A stretch of DNA of 64,000 nucleotides from NCBI RefSeq assembly GCF_036226745.1, contig NZ_CP109013.1, forward strand, positions 744,001 to 808,000. The letters run 5' to 3'. The position numbers and the translations under genes were made by a program. Source of the stretch: Streptomyces sp. NBC_00683 (GTDB lineage: Bacteria > Actinomycetota > Actinomycetes > Streptomycetales > Streptomycetaceae). The notes beneath the pieces are model-generated. The model did not search any database. It was not told where the DNA came from and was given only the letters and a program-made list of their open reading frames with translations. Positions 41,953-53,746 of this stretch are shown here, one piece after another; position 1 is the first letter of the stretch, and each line of letters opens with the position of its first letter.

Positions 41953-42507
41953 GTGAGTTCCATGACGCACAGCGAGTCCGAGCTGCCCATCCAGCCGCTC
42001 CACGACGACTGGGCACCGACGGATTCCGACGCGGACGCCGAGCCGGGAGTTCCGCGCCGGGCCACCCGGCACCGTCCGCCGCCCCAGCCACCGCGCCCTG
42101 CCCTCCTCACCGCCACGAGCCCAGGAGCAACCGTGTATTACCGGACCACCAACGAGCCCGCACCGGAGAGTGCCGAAGAACCCTCCCTCCTCCGCTTCCA
42201 GCGATGCACCTGGTGCACCAGCGCCCTGTTCGGCCGCCGCTGCATCTGCCCGCATTGCGGCAGCGAAGACCTCATCTGGGAGGACAGTCAGGGCTCCGGC
42301 CGGATCGACGACTACGAATACAGGCCGCGGAAGGGGCACGTGCCCCGCCTCGTGTGCCTGGTCGGCCTGGACGACGGATTCCGCATCGAGGCACGCCTCA
42401 GCGGGTGCACCCTGCCCGCACCCACCATCGGCACCCGCGTACGTTTCCAGCGGTTCACGGACGGCAGAGTGCCCGTTTTCACGGTCCTGGCACCCGCTAC
42501 CGCGTAG
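41953..42507 (+). CDS. DUF35-type zinc-ribbon/OB-fold protein with a mutase-like N-terminus
   Basis: 184 residues, GTG start with GGAGG 6 bp upstream. Residues about 1-20 (SESELPIQPLHDDW) match the first residues of the mutase large subunit at 58.5 kb ([14 protein letters not shown]). Residues about 21-65 are Pro-rich. Residues 75-105 form a zinc ribbon (RCTWC and CICPHCGSEDL). An OB-fold follows (LVCLVGLDDGFRIEARLSGC, GTRVRFQRFTDGRVPVFTVL). DUF35 proteins act with thiolases or acyl-CoA enzymes. The chimeric head together with the shared promoter suggests capture of the mutase gene's 5' end. Function unknown; a partner of acyl-CoA metabolism is plausible. Confidence 0.82.
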   Translation: MSSMTHSESELPIQPLHDDWAPTDSDADAEPGVPRRATRHRPPPQPPRPALLTATSPGATVYYRTTNEPAPESAEEPSLLRFQRCTWCTSALFGRRCICPHCGSEDLIWEDSQGSGRIDDYEYRPRKGHVPRLVCLVGLDDGFRIEARLSGCTLPAPTIGTRVRFQRFTDGRVPVFTVLAPATA

Positions 42508-42795
42508 GCGTCACCGTGACCACGGCCGGCCACCGGCAGATACAGGCGTTGCCCGGCACCACGAGGAACAACTGCGCGCCCGTGAGCGACATTTCAGGCA
42601 GTCAAGGCGCGCGCACAAGATCCACACCCTGTGACGATGCCTGAACTCCCTTTATTTCAGGGGCACTTACCGACCAGTCGCGAGCTTGTGCCGTAGGTCA
42701 CACTGCGAGGCCCTGGCTCGCGCAACCACACGTCCTGGCACCATGCACGACCGTACTTGTCCGTAACCCGGTCAACGAAAGGTCAGGTGCACAAG

Positions 42796-43977
42796 ATGAG
42801 AGTCACTGCCCGTCGCGTCGGGGCGCTGATATCCGCGCTCGCCGTTGCGACCGGTCTCCAGTTCGCCGTCTCCCCCACCGCTCAGGGTGCGATCATCGGC
42901 GATCTCCGCCTCGCCCCCTCCGTAACCGCCGTACAGAACAGCTGGATTGTCGTCCTGAAGGACGGCAGCACCCATGCCGCCGATCTCGGCGTCACGCCCA
43001 AGCACACCTTCAGCAACGTCCTCGATGGCTTCTCAGCCTCCTTGTCGGAGGCAAGGGCGAAGGCGCTCTCGGCCGATCCGCGCGTGGCGTACGTCGAGCA
43101 GAACTCGATCGTGCGGCTCAACGAGACCCAGACGAACGCGACCTGGGGTCTCGACCGGGTCGACCAGCGGAACCTGCCGCTGTCGACGACGTACGCGCAC
43201 GTCACGTCCGCTTCGAACGTGAACGCCTACATCATCGACACCGGAATCCGCACCTCTCACAACGAGTTCGGCGGCCGCGCGAGCATCGGCAAGGACACGG
43301 TCGGCGACGGCCGGAACGGCCAGGACTGCCAGGGCCACGGCACACACGTGGCGGGCACGGTCGGCGGCAAGACGTACGGCGTCGCCAAGGGCGCCAAGCT
43401 GATCGCCGTACGCGTTCTGGACTGCGACGGCTCCGGCACCACCGCCGGCGTCATCGCAGGTATCGACTGGGTGACGGCCAACGCCAGGAAGCCGGCCGTC
43501 GCCAACATGAGCCTCGGCGGCAGCGCCAGCGCCTCGATGGACGACGCGGTGAAGAAGTCGATCTCCTCCGGCGTCAGTTACTCGATCGCCGCGGGCAACG
43601 GCCTCCCGATCCTGGGCCTCCCCGCGAACGCGTGCAACTACTCGCCCGCCCGCGTCCCCGAGGCGATCACGGTCGGCGCGACGGACAGGACGGACGCCCG
43701 CGCCTCGTTCTCCAACTACGGCACGTGCCTGGACCTGTTCGCGCCGGGGGTGGACATCACCTCGGCGTGGAAGGACAGCGACTCCGCCACGAACACCATC
43801 TCGGGCACGTCCATGGCAACCCCGCACACTGCGGGCGTGGCAGCGCTCTACCTGTCCGCCCACCCGAGCGCGACCCCGGCCCAGGTCCGGAACGCTCTGG
43901 TGAACAACGCGACGAGCGGCAAGGTCCAGAACCCCCTCACGGGTTCGCCGAACAAGCTGCTGCACTCGCTGTTCTAG
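42796..43977 (+). CDS. Secreted S8 serine protease with I9 pro-domain
   Basis: 393 residues from the ATG at 42796; a GTG 3 codons upstream, 4 bp from AAAGG, is an alternative. Signal peptide (VGALISALAVATGLQFAVSP). Inhibitor I9 pro-domain (about 48-108: SWIVVLKDGSTHAADLG, DGFSASLSEARAKAL, VAYVEQNSIV). Catalytic Asp148 (YIIDTGIRTSH), His181 (GHGTHVAGT), oxyanion Asn268 (AAGN) and Ser339 (GTSMATPHTAG). This is the proteinase K/aqualysin branch, far smaller than the 3-15 kb proteases. Extracellular, monocistronic, followed by a hairpin. Confidence 0.94.
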   Translation: MRVTARRVGALISALAVATGLQFAVSPTAQGAIIGDLRLAPSVTAVQNSWIVVLKDGSTHAADLGVTPKHTFSNVLDGFSASLSEARAKALSADPRVAYVEQNSIVRLNETQTNATWGLDRVDQRNLPLSTTYAHVTSASNVNAYIIDTGIRTSHNEFGGRASIGKDTVGDGRNGQDCQGHGTHVAGTVGGKTYGVAKGAKLIAVRVLDCDGSGTTAGVIAGIDWVTANARKPAVANMSLGGSASASMDDAVKKSISSGVSYSIAAGNGLPILGLPANACNYSPARVPEAITVGATDRTDARASFSNYGTCLDLFAPGVDITSAWKDSDSATNTISGTSMATPHTAGVAALYLSAHPSATPAQVRNALVNNATSGKVQNPLTGSPNKLLHSLF

Positions 43978-43991
43978 AACGGCGGGCACAG

Positions 43992-44039
43992 GTGCCCGAG
44001 GAGCTCCCGCCCGGCAGGGTGCGGCAGCTCTTCGGGCAC
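43992..44039 (+). terminator. Hairpin terminator after the subtilase
   Basis: GTGCCCGA..AGCT pairs with AGCT..TCGGGCAC with a central mismatch, 14 bp past the stop. Confidence 0.5.
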
Positions 44040-44103
44040 AGCGCGTGGGGCTCATGAATGCCTCGCGAGCGGTGAGCCGGGAGGGGCTCGCGCCCTCGCC
44101 TGA

Positions 44104-47187
<3,084 letters not shown>

Positions 47188-47243
47188 GGGCTGTCCCGTA
47201 GGACATCGACGAAGCCGGCTTCCGCGACCGACGCACGGCCGGT

Positions 47244-48185
47244 TCACGACCGGGGGCGGTCGTCCTTCGATTCGCCTCCGGCCGCCCCGGGGCCGCCCGG
47301 CTCCAAGGGCTCCCCCGGGGTGGAGAGCTGCGCGACCGCGTCCACGCCGACCACCGCTCCGGTGGACTTCCTCCCGCGCCGCAGCCTGCCCTCCAGCCAT
47401 GAGGCGAACGTGGTGAGCGCGAAGTTCAGCACGACGAAGATCGCCGCGACGACGGTGAAGCACGCGATCGTGTTGGCACCGTAGTTCGCGCTCATCGGGC
47501 GGACCGAGGCGAGGAGCTCGGAGAAGCCGAGCAGCGCGCCGCCCAGCGCGGTGTCCTTCACGATGACCACCAGCTGGCTGACCAGCGCCGGCAACATCGC
47601 GGTGACCGCCTGTGGGAGCAGCACGTTCGTCATGGTCTGCCCCTTGCGCATGCCGATCGCCTTGGCGGCATCCGTCTGTCCACGGGGCAGCGACAGGATG
47701 CCTGCGCGCACCACCTCGGCGAGCACCGAGGCGTTGTAGAGGACGAGCCCGGTGACCACGGCGTACAGCGGCCGGTTGTCGGGACTGACGTCGGTGAACT
47801 CCGCGTACGCCGCGTTGGCGAAGAGCATCAGGATCAGTACGGGGATGGCTCGGAAGAACTCCACGACGGTTCCGCCCGCTCCGCGCACCCACCAGTGTTC
47901 GGAGAGCCGGGCGATTCCGAAGAACGCGCCGAGGGGCAGCGCGATGACCATGGCGAGCACGGCGGCGAGGAGGGTGTTCTTCAGCCCCGGCCAGATGTAC
48001 GTCGACCAGGCACGGGAGTCCGTGAAGAAGGGCCTCCATTTCGCCCATTCCAGCTGGTTCTTGTCCGCGAGGCTCAGGATCACCCACCAGATCACGAGAC
48101 CCAGTGCAAGCAGGAACACGATCGTGTAGAGGAGGTTGCGCCGATGGGCGCGCGGCCCCGGTTCGTCGTAGAGGACGGAGGTCAT
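47244..48185 (-). CDS. gluD: Glutamate-type ABC transporter permease (GluD-like)
   Basis: 313 residues; its ATG overlaps the upstream permease stop (ATGA). Membrane segments start with LLYTIVFLLALGLVIWWVIL. The EAA loop is DAAKAIGMRKGQTMTNVLLP. The family stretch VEFFRAIPVLILMLF is present. A C-terminal cytoplasmic tail of about 50 residues is Gly/Pro rich. Last gene of a four-gene operon whose order (ATPase, binding protein, permease, permease) is that of gluABCD of corynebacteria and streptomycetes. Confidence 0.9.
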   Translation of the reverse strand: MTSVLYDEPGPRAHRRNLLYTIVFLLALGLVIWWVILSLADKNQLEWAKWRPFFTDSRAWSTYIWPGLKNTLLAAVLAMVIALPLGAFFGIARLSEHWWVRGAGGTVVEFFRAIPVLILMLFANAAYAEFTDVSPDNRPLYAVVTGLVLYNASVLAEVVRAGILSLPRGQTDAAKAIGMRKGQTMTNVLLPQAVTAMLPALVSQLVVIVKDTALGGALLGFSELLASVRPMSANYGANTIACFTVVAAIFVVLNFALTTFASWLEGRLRRGRKSTGAVVGVDAVAQLSTPGEPLEPGGPGAAGGESKDDRPRS

Positions 48186-48847
48186 CGCTTCACGGCAACC
48201 TTCTTGCTGACCCAGCCCAGGAACAGCCCGGTCGGCAGGGTGAGGCAGATGAATCCCGCCGCGAAGACGGCGGAGATGAGGATGAGCTGGGCCTCGTTCT
48301 CGATCATCTCCCGCATCAGGGTGGCCGCTTCGGCGACCCCGATGGCGGCGGCCACGGTGGTGTTCTTCGTCAGGGCGATCAGTACGTTCGCCAGCGGGCC
48401 CACGACGGAGCGGAATGCCTGCGGAAGGACGATGAGCCTGAGCACCTGGGGGAAGCTCAGACCGATGGCGCGCGCGGCCTCCGTCTGCCCGAGGGGCACG
48501 GTGTTGATGCCGGAGCGGAGCGCCTCGCACACGAATGCGGACGTGTAGGCGATCATGCCGAGGACCGCGAGCCGGAAGTTGATGGTCTCGAAGTTTTCCG
48601 CTCCGAGGCTGACTCCCATGGTCTGGAACAGTCCGAGCGAGGTGAAGATGATGATCACCGTCAGGGGGATGTTCCGCACGACGTTGACATAGGCGGTGCC
48701 GAAACCGCGCATGAGGGGAACGGGGCTCACCCGCATGGCGGCCAGGAGCGTTCCCCAGATCAGGGCGCCGATCGCGGAGTAGACGGTGAGCTGCACCGTC
48801 ACCCAGAAGGCTCCCAGCAGGTCGTAACCTTCAAGAAAGTCGAACAC
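48182..48847 (-). CDS. gluC: Glutamate-type ABC transporter permease (GluC-like)
   Basis: 221 residues from the GTG at 48847 (VFDFLEGYDLLGAFWVTVQL), which is where homologues begin. A TTG 4 codons upstream is the other option. GGGAG lies close upstream. Membrane segments, VVRNIPLTVIIIFTSLGLF, and the EAA loop EAARAIGLSFPQVLRLIVLP are visible. It pairs with the GluD-like permease as a heterodimer. Separated from the binding-protein gene by a strong hairpin. Confidence 0.91.
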   Translation of the reverse strand: MFDFLEGYDLLGAFWVTVQLTVYSAIGALIWGTLLAAMRVSPVPLMRGFGTAYVNVVRNIPLTVIIIFTSLGLFQTMGVSLGAENFETINFRLAVLGMIAYTSAFVCEALRSGINTVPLGQTEAARAIGLSFPQVLRLIVLPQAFRSVVGPLANVLIALTKNTTVAAAIGVAEAATLMREMIENEAQLILISAVFAAGFICLTLPTGLFLGWVSKKVAVKR

Positions 48848-48880
48848 GATCTCCCGCAATTCCGGGTGGGTGAAGCGTGG

Positions 48881-48911
48881 GGCGCGCCGCCCACGGGCGG
48901 GGCGGCGCGCC
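48881..48911 (-). terminator. Intra-operon hairpin between gluB and gluC
   Basis: GGCGCGCCGCCC pairs with GGGCGGCGCGCC (12 bp) with a 7-nt loop, 13 bp past the binding-protein stop. Inside an operon this usually means partial termination or 3' protection, leaving more binding protein than permease. Confidence 0.68.
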
Positions 48912-48923
48912 GGTCAGCTCCGT

Positions 48924-49775
48924 TCAGGTGACGACGACGCCGATCTTCGGTGCGGGCTCGTTCTTGTAGCCCGCCGGGCCGAAGTTCTTCTCGACGTACT
49001 TGTCCCAGGTGCCGTCGGCGACCATCTTTTCCAGGGCGGCGTTGATCTTGGCCTTGAGTTCACTGCCGTTCTGGACGCCGATGCCGTAGTTCTCGTTGCT
49101 CAGCTTGAATCCGCCGAGCCTGAACTTTCCTTCGAACTCCTTCTGGGAGGCGTAGCCGGCCAGGATGGAGTCGTCGGTGGTCACCGCGTCGATGACCCCG
49201 TTCTCCAGGCCGGTGATGCACTCCGAGTAGCCGCCGTACTCCTGCAGCTGCGCCTGGGGGGCGAGCTCCGCCTTGACGTTCTGCGCCGAGGTGGACCCGG
49301 TGACGGAACAGAGCTTCTTGTCATTCAGGTCTTCGGGCTTCTTGATGGAGTCGTCGTCCGCGCGGACGAGGATGTCCTGGTGCGCGAGCAGGTAGGGGCC
49401 TGCGAAGTCGACCTTCTTCTCGCGCTCGTTGTTGATCGAATAGGACGCGGCGATGAAGTCGACGTCGCCCCGCTGGAGCAGCGTCTCGCGGTCGGCGCTC
49501 TTGGCTTCCTTCCACTCGATGTCTTCGGGTTGGAAGCCGAGCTCCTTGGCGACATACGTCGCGACATCGACGTCGAAGCCCGTGTAGTCGCCGTCCGGGG
49601 TCTTGAGACCGACACCTGGCTGGTCGAACTTGATGCCGATGGTGATCGTGTCGGCGCGGCTGCCCGCCGCGGTACCCGCGGCGGTGTCGGTGCCACCGTC
49701 GGAACCACAGGCGGCCGCGGTCAGGGACAGCAGGAGCGCGGCCGCGACCGCGGCGGTGGTCTTGCGAGGGTTCAT
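48924..49775 (-). CDS. gluB: Glutamate-type ABC transporter substrate-binding lipoprotein (GluB-like)
   Basis: 283 residues from the ATG at 49775 (AGGA about 9 bp upstream); an ATG 3 codons earlier sits too close to it. Lipobox TAAAC (Cys about 23). SBP type 3 fold: ITIGIKFDQPGVGLKTPDGD, YTGFDVDVATYVAKELGF, DVDFIAASYSINNEREKKVD and LCSVTGSTSAQNVK, with two cysteines (CSVTG, SECITG) that probably form a disulfide. Outer face of the membrane. Glutamate/aspartate is the likely ligand by operon type. Confidence 0.91.
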   Translation of the reverse strand: MNPRKTTAAVAAALLLSLTAAACGSDGGTDTAAGTAAGSRADTITIGIKFDQPGVGLKTPDGDYTGFDVDVATYVAKELGFQPEDIEWKEAKSADRETLLQRGDVDFIAASYSINNEREKKVDFAGPYLLAHQDILVRADDDSIKKPEDLNDKKLCSVTGSTSAQNVKAELAPQAQLQEYGGYSECITGLENGVIDAVTTDDSILAGYASQKEFEGKFRLGGFKLSNENYGIGVQNGSELKAKINAALEKMVADGTWDKYVEKNFGPAGYKNEPAPKIGVVVT

Positions 49776-49840
49776 GGTGATCATTCCTAGGGATTGCCGC
49801 ACGGATGTGGCGGGCGGGAGCGGTGAGCAGGTGTTCCCGC

Positions 49841-50632
49841 TCAGTGGTGGAGGATCTTCGACAGGAAGTCCTTGGCGCGCTCGCTGCGCGGGTTGTTGAA
49901 GAACTCTTCGGGCGTCGTCTCCTCCACGATCCGGCCGTCCGCCATGAAGACCACACGGTTGGCGGCCGAACGGGCGAAGCCCATCTCATGGGTGACGACG
50001 GCCATGGTCATGCCCTCGTGGGCGAGCTGCTGCATGACCTCGAGCACCTCGTTGATCATCTCGGGATCGAGTGCCGAGGTCGGCTCGTCGAAGAGCATCA
50101 CCTTCGGGTCCATGGCGAGCGCCCGTGCGATCGCCACGCGCTGCTGCTGCCCGCCGGACAACTGGGCCGGGTATTTGTCGGCCTGGGAGGCCACACCCAC
50201 CCGCTCCAGCAGGGAGCGCGCCCGCTCCTCGGCCGCGGACTTGTCCTTCTTACGGACCTTGATCTGGCCGAGCGTGACGTTCTGCATCACGGTCTTGTGG
50301 GCGAAGAGGTTGAAGGACTGGAACACCATGCCCACATCGGCACGCAGGCCGGCCAGCTCGCGGCCCTCGGCGGGCAGCGGCCTGCCGTCGATGACGATCT
50401 CGCCCGAGTCGATGGTCTCCAGCCGGTTGATGGCGCGGCACAGCGTTGATTTGCCGCCGCCTGACGGGCCGATGACGACCACGACCTCGCCCCGGTGAAT
50501 GGTCAGGTCGATGTCCTGGAGCACATGGAGCGCGCCGAAGTGCTTGTTGACATGACTCAGCACGACCAGGGCATCGCTCATGCCTGGAAGGGCATCCCCC
50601 TGGGTCACCGCTGCTGCACTCATCGTGTTCAT
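49841..50632 (-). CDS. gluA: Glutamate-type ABC transporter ATP-binding protein (GluA-like)
   Basis: 263 residues from the ATG at 50632; a second ATG 3 codons later is possible. Walker [11 protein letters not shown] loop [10 protein letters not shown], signature [10 protein letters not shown], Walker [13 protein letters not shown] and switch THEM are intact. First gene of the operon, 65 bp upstream of the binding-protein gene. The paralogous ATPase at 37.4 kb belongs to the other importer. Confidence 0.93.
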   Translation of the reverse strand: MNTMSAAAVTQGDALPGMSDALVVLSHVNKHFGALHVLQDIDLTIHRGEVVVVIGPSGGGKSTLCRAINRLETIDSGEIVIDGRPLPAEGRELAGLRADVGMVFQSFNLFAHKTVMQNVTLGQIKVRKKDKSAAEERARSLLERVGVASQADKYPAQLSGGQQQRVAIARALAMDPKVMLFDEPTSALDPEMINEVLEVMQQLAHEGMTMAVVTHEMGFARSAANRVVFMADGRIVEETTPEEFFNNPRSERAKDFLSKILHH

Positions 50633-50846
50633 CGTCCGTCGACCTCGCCGCGGTCGCATGCGGAGAGGGCCGACTGCGGATGCCGGGCAGGCCGGGGTAC
50701 CCGGCGGACGGGTCGACGCGGGCGCTGGAGACGATCAACGGTCTGCGTCCCGGTACCCCTGCTGAATCGCTCGGGGCGCCGAGGAGTCGCCGCTCGATGT
50801 CACAGGATCCGAAGCACCGCTGCGTCAGGGGACGGGAGGGCCTGTG

Positions 50847-51344
50847 CTAGTCAGGGATCCCCGGCATACCCCACCGGGCGTTCCTGTTGTTGACGGCGGC
50901 TCCCGGACACGTCTCCCGCCATGTCGTGAGCACCGGGGAACGCCCCGGACGCCCGAAGAAGAGCCGCTTCCGCCGCAAGCGCAGACGGAGTTTCGAGGAG
51001 TCGTCGACGTTGTCGTGGATGATGAGGACCCGGGCCACCTGGTGGGGGTCGTGTTCGGTGATCCGTCCGCCGGCGTGCCGGAGGCGGAGCGTGGCGCGAC
51101 CGCCGGGCTCGCCGACGACGATCCGCGCCTCGACCAGGCGCCGCCGGTCCCACGCCCAGTGCGCGACTTCCATGAGCACATAGGCCGCAGCCGCGCAGAC
51201 CGCCCACCTGACGTCGGAGTCCACCCACAGCACCGAGCCGAAAATGCCGAGACAGCCGCCGGTCACCGCCATGCGGCGTAGCCGCGGAACGATCCGCGTG
51301 CTCTTGTCCTCCGCGTCCCAGAGCAGATCCTCGCTGACAGCCAT
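50847..51344 (-). CDS. Small membrane protein with basic cytoplasmic tail, function unknown
   Basis: 165 residues from the ATG at 51344; starts 11 or 12 codons upstream (MMAAAH) are possible and no ribosome site is decisive. A soluble head (SEDLLWDAEDKSTRIVPRL) is followed by two hydrophobic segments (AVTGGCLGIFGSVLWV, AVCAAAAYVLMEVAHWAW). A C-terminal part of about 90 residues has a beta pattern (ARIVVGEPGGRATLRLRHAG, HQVARVLIIHD) and the basic stretch LRLRLRRKRLFF. No family recognised. Confidence 0.6.
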   Translation of the reverse strand: MAVSEDLLWDAEDKSTRIVPRLRRMAVTGGCLGIFGSVLWVDSDVRWAVCAAAAYVLMEVAHWAWDRRRLVEARIVVGEPGGRATLRLRHAGGRITEHDPHQVARVLIIHDNVDDSSKLRLRLRRKRLFFGRPGRSPVLTTWRETCPGAAVNNRNARWGMPGIPD

Positions 51345-51414
51345 CCCGCCATCATGAGCCGCCGCCATCATCCTGAGAAGGCCCTGCCGGCCTTCCCGAG
51401 CGGGGCAGGTGGGG

Positions 51415-52365
51415 TCAGTCCCAGACGAGGTTGAGGGAGCGTTCGAAGTTGACGTAACCGGCGCGGGCGAAGGACTTCGCCATGGGGACGTTGCCGAGGT
51501 CCGTCGATGCCCTGATCCGGTCGACGCCCTCGGCGGCCAGGATGCGGGTGCCCTCGGCAAGGATCTCGTCGATGTAGCCGTTTCCCCGGTGTGCGGGCAG
51601 GACTCCGATGTACGCGATGATCGGGTGGTAGCTGTTGCGGGCCGGGATGACGAAGCCCACCGGTCCGCCGCCGTCGGGGAGTTCGGCGATGCGCCACCAC
51701 TCGTGCGGGCTCCTGAATCCGGCGAACTCCCCGTCGTAGTGGCGTTCCGCCGCCTCGCGCGGGCTCAGTCCGGATGCCAGGTCCGCCTGGCCGTGGGCAT
51801 CGAGGGTGCCCTCCATGACCGGGGTCATCAGGGCGAGGAGGTCCTCACGGTCGGACACCGGGCGGAAGACGAGACGCCCCTCGGATTCCGGTACAGGGGA
51901 CGACGGGGTCCACTGCAGTCGCAGCCGCTCGACCAGCAGCCGTGCGCCCGTGCTCTCCAGCACGCGCGTGCGGGATTCGACCACCTCGCGGGCTGCGGGC
52001 TCGTCGTGCCAGTCGGGCGGGACGAAGCGGCCGTACTCCGGCAGCTTCGCGCCCGCCGGGAAGACGGTCGCCGTAGCCGTCCTGAACAGCCGCAGGCCGA
52101 TCTCGTCGCGGTCGGCCCGGGGCAGCGTGTCGTCGACATCGAAGAAGTCGAACTGCAGCGGGACGTCACCGCCCGGGGTCGTCCACCAGGCGAGCCGGGC
52201 AAGGAGACGGTCGCCGTCCAGGGCCACCCAGGCCCACTCGGGGCGGCGGCAGCCGCCTGCGAAGTCGTCGGTGAGTTCGTGGTCGAGGACGTAGGAGAGC
52301 CGGCAGAAGAGGTCGATCTCCTCGGGGCCGGTCAGAGGTCGGTAGATCACCGATGTCGGCGTCAA
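51415..52365 (-). CDS. GNAT-family N-acetyltransferase
   Basis: 316 residues from a TTG start at 52365, chosen because AGAGGAG lies 5 bp upstream. A GTG 6 codons later is an alternative. The N-terminal half (LARLAWWTTPGGDVPLQFDF, LRLFRTATATVFPAG) looks like a degenerate GNAT copy. The C-terminal half has the CoA-binding motif VLPAHRGNGYIDEILAEGTR followed by IRASTDLGNVPMAKSFARAG, a complete GNAT motif A/B. The two-domain build resembles Streptomyces Mdd/Eis-like acetyltransferases. Substrate unknown. Confidence 0.85.
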   Translation of the reverse strand: MTPTSVIYRPLTGPEEIDLFCRLSYVLDHELTDDFAGGCRRPEWAWVALDGDRLLARLAWWTTPGGDVPLQFDFFDVDDTLPRADRDEIGLRLFRTATATVFPAGAKLPEYGRFVPPDWHDEPAAREVVESRTRVLESTGARLLVERLRLQWTPSSPVPESEGRLVFRPVSDREDLLALMTPVMEGTLDAHGQADLASGLSPREAAERHYDGEFAGFRSPHEWWRIAELPDGGGPVGFVIPARNSYHPIIAYIGVLPAHRGNGYIDEILAEGTRILAAEGVDRIRASTDLGNVPMAKSFARAGYVNFERSLNLVWD

Positions 52366-52466
52366 GTCAACTCCTCTGAGGGGTGGAACACTTCGGACCC
52401 GGGGTCGGTCGTGCTGATCCGGTACGCCGGATGTCCGGGCAGAGGGCTGCGAGGGCTGCATGCCGC

Positions 52467-52814
52467 TCAGGCCGATTCGAGGATCGGGCGGATTTCGAGC
52501 GCCTCCGGGGTGGGGAAGCCGCGCGCCAGTTCGATGGCCTCGGCACGGTCGGCCACCTCCAGCACGAACCAGCCTCCGAGGGTCTCCTCGCCGCTGTGCA
52601 CGGGCCCCTCGGTCACCGCCGCGGATCCGTCCGCCGTCTTGCGTACGGTGACGGGGCCCTGGTGCTCGGTGTCGAGGGCGTCGCCGCCCGCCAGTTTGCC
52701 CGCTGCCGCGAGCTCGCCGATCCAGGTCTCGTACGCCTTCCGGTAGGCGTCGCGATCGGCCTGGATCCGGGCGCGTGACGCGTGCGTCTCGAAGATCACG
52801 AGGGCGTATTTCAT
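52467..52814 (-). CDS. YCII-domain (DGPF-type) protein
   Basis: 115 residues. YALVIFETHASRAR at the start, the GPVTV and DG motifs in the middle, and the YCII-type end GGWFVLEVADRAEAIELARG followed by PTPEALEIRPILES. YCII proteins are small ferredoxin-like folds, often linked to sigma factors or to ring-cleavage enzymes. Its ATG overlaps the vgb stop (ATGA), so it is the third gene of the vat-vgb operon. Role there unknown. Confidence 0.87.
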   Translation of the reverse strand: MKYALVIFETHASRARIQADRDAYRKAYETWIGELAAAGKLAGGDALDTEHQGPVTVRKTADGSAAVTEGPVHSGEETLGGWFVLEVADRAEAIELARGFPTPEALEIRPILESA

Positions 52815-53746
52815 GAGTCGTTCCTCCGGTCGGTGTTCTTGGTGGCGATGGTGCTTCTGGTGGGGGTCGGTTCGATGCGGGCCAATGCGCCTGTTTCCAG
52901 GGCTGTCCACAGAGCGCCGTCCGGGCCCACCGTGATCCCGTGCGGTTCGGAGGCCGGGGTGGGCAGGTCGTGGTGGGTGAGTGTGCCGTCGGTGGTGATC
53001 GAGCCGACGCGGTTGCCGCCCCACTCGGTGAACCACGCCGTACCGTCGGCGTCGGTGGTGACGGCGTGCGGCCGGGCCGACCGGTCGGGCAGCGGGTACT
53101 CGGTGATCCGGCCGTCGGGTGCTCTGCGACCGATCTGACCGGCCGCGATCTCGGTGAACCAGATACTCCCGTCGGGACCCGCGGCGAGGCCCACCGGTGC
53201 GGCCGCCTCGGTGGGCAGCTCGTGGACCGTGATGGCGCCGTCCATGCCGATGCGTCCGATGGCGTTGGCCTGGTTCATCGTGAACCACATCGCGTCCCCG
53301 GCCGCGGCGATGGCGGAGGGGAACGCGCCGGTGCGCGGCAGCGGGTACTCCGTGACCGTTCCGTCGGTGGCGAGGCGGCCGATGCGGTCGGCCGCGGTCT
53401 CGGTGAACCACAACGCGCCGTCCGGCCCCGCGGCGATACCGAAGGGCCCGCACTCGGCGGTCGGTAGCGCGAACCCGGTCACCCGACCGGCCGTCGTGAT
53501 CCGGCCGATCCGGTGCGCCCGGTACTCGGTGAACCACAGCGCGCCGTCCGGCCCGTTGCTGATGACCGTCGGACCGCTGTCCGGGGCGAGCTGATGACTG
53601 GTCGGTTCCTGTCCCGGGACGAGCCGGCCGATCCTGCCGCTGTGCACCATGGTGAACCACAGGGCGCCGTCCGGGCCGGTCGTGATCGCGTACGGGCCGC
53701 CGTCGCGACCGGACACCGTGTACTCCTCGACGGTCCGGGTCGTCAC
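52811..53746 (-). CDS. vgb: Virginiamycin B lyase (streptogramin B lyase)
   Basis: 311 residues from a GTG that overlaps the vat stop (GTGA). A seven-bladed propeller made of repeats of [10 protein letters not shown] type (about residues 25, 66, 108, 191, 234 and 275). It linearises type B streptogramins by C-O bond cleavage. His227 (RPHAV), Glu267 and His269 (SEPHG) and Glu284 lie at the places of the magnesium and catalytic residues of the staphylococcal enzyme (about H228, E268, H270 and E284 from memory). Length fits the family (about 295-300). Cytoplasmic. Coupled to vat upstream and YCII downstream. Confidence 0.93.
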   Translation of the reverse strand: MTTRTVEEYTVSGRDGGPYAITTGPDGALWFTMVHSGRIGRLVPGQEPTSHQLAPDSGPTVISNGPDGALWFTEYRAHRIGRITTAGRVTGFALPTAECGPFGIAAGPDGALWFTETAADRIGRLATDGTVTEYPLPRTGAFPSAIAAAGDAMWFTMNQANAIGRIGMDGAITVHELPTEAAAPVGLAAGPDGSIWFTEIAAGQIGRRAPDGRITEYPLPDRSARPHAVTTDADGTAWFTEWGGNRVGSITTDGTLTHHDLPTPASEPHGITVGPDGALWTALETGALARIEPTPTRSTIATKNTDRRNDS

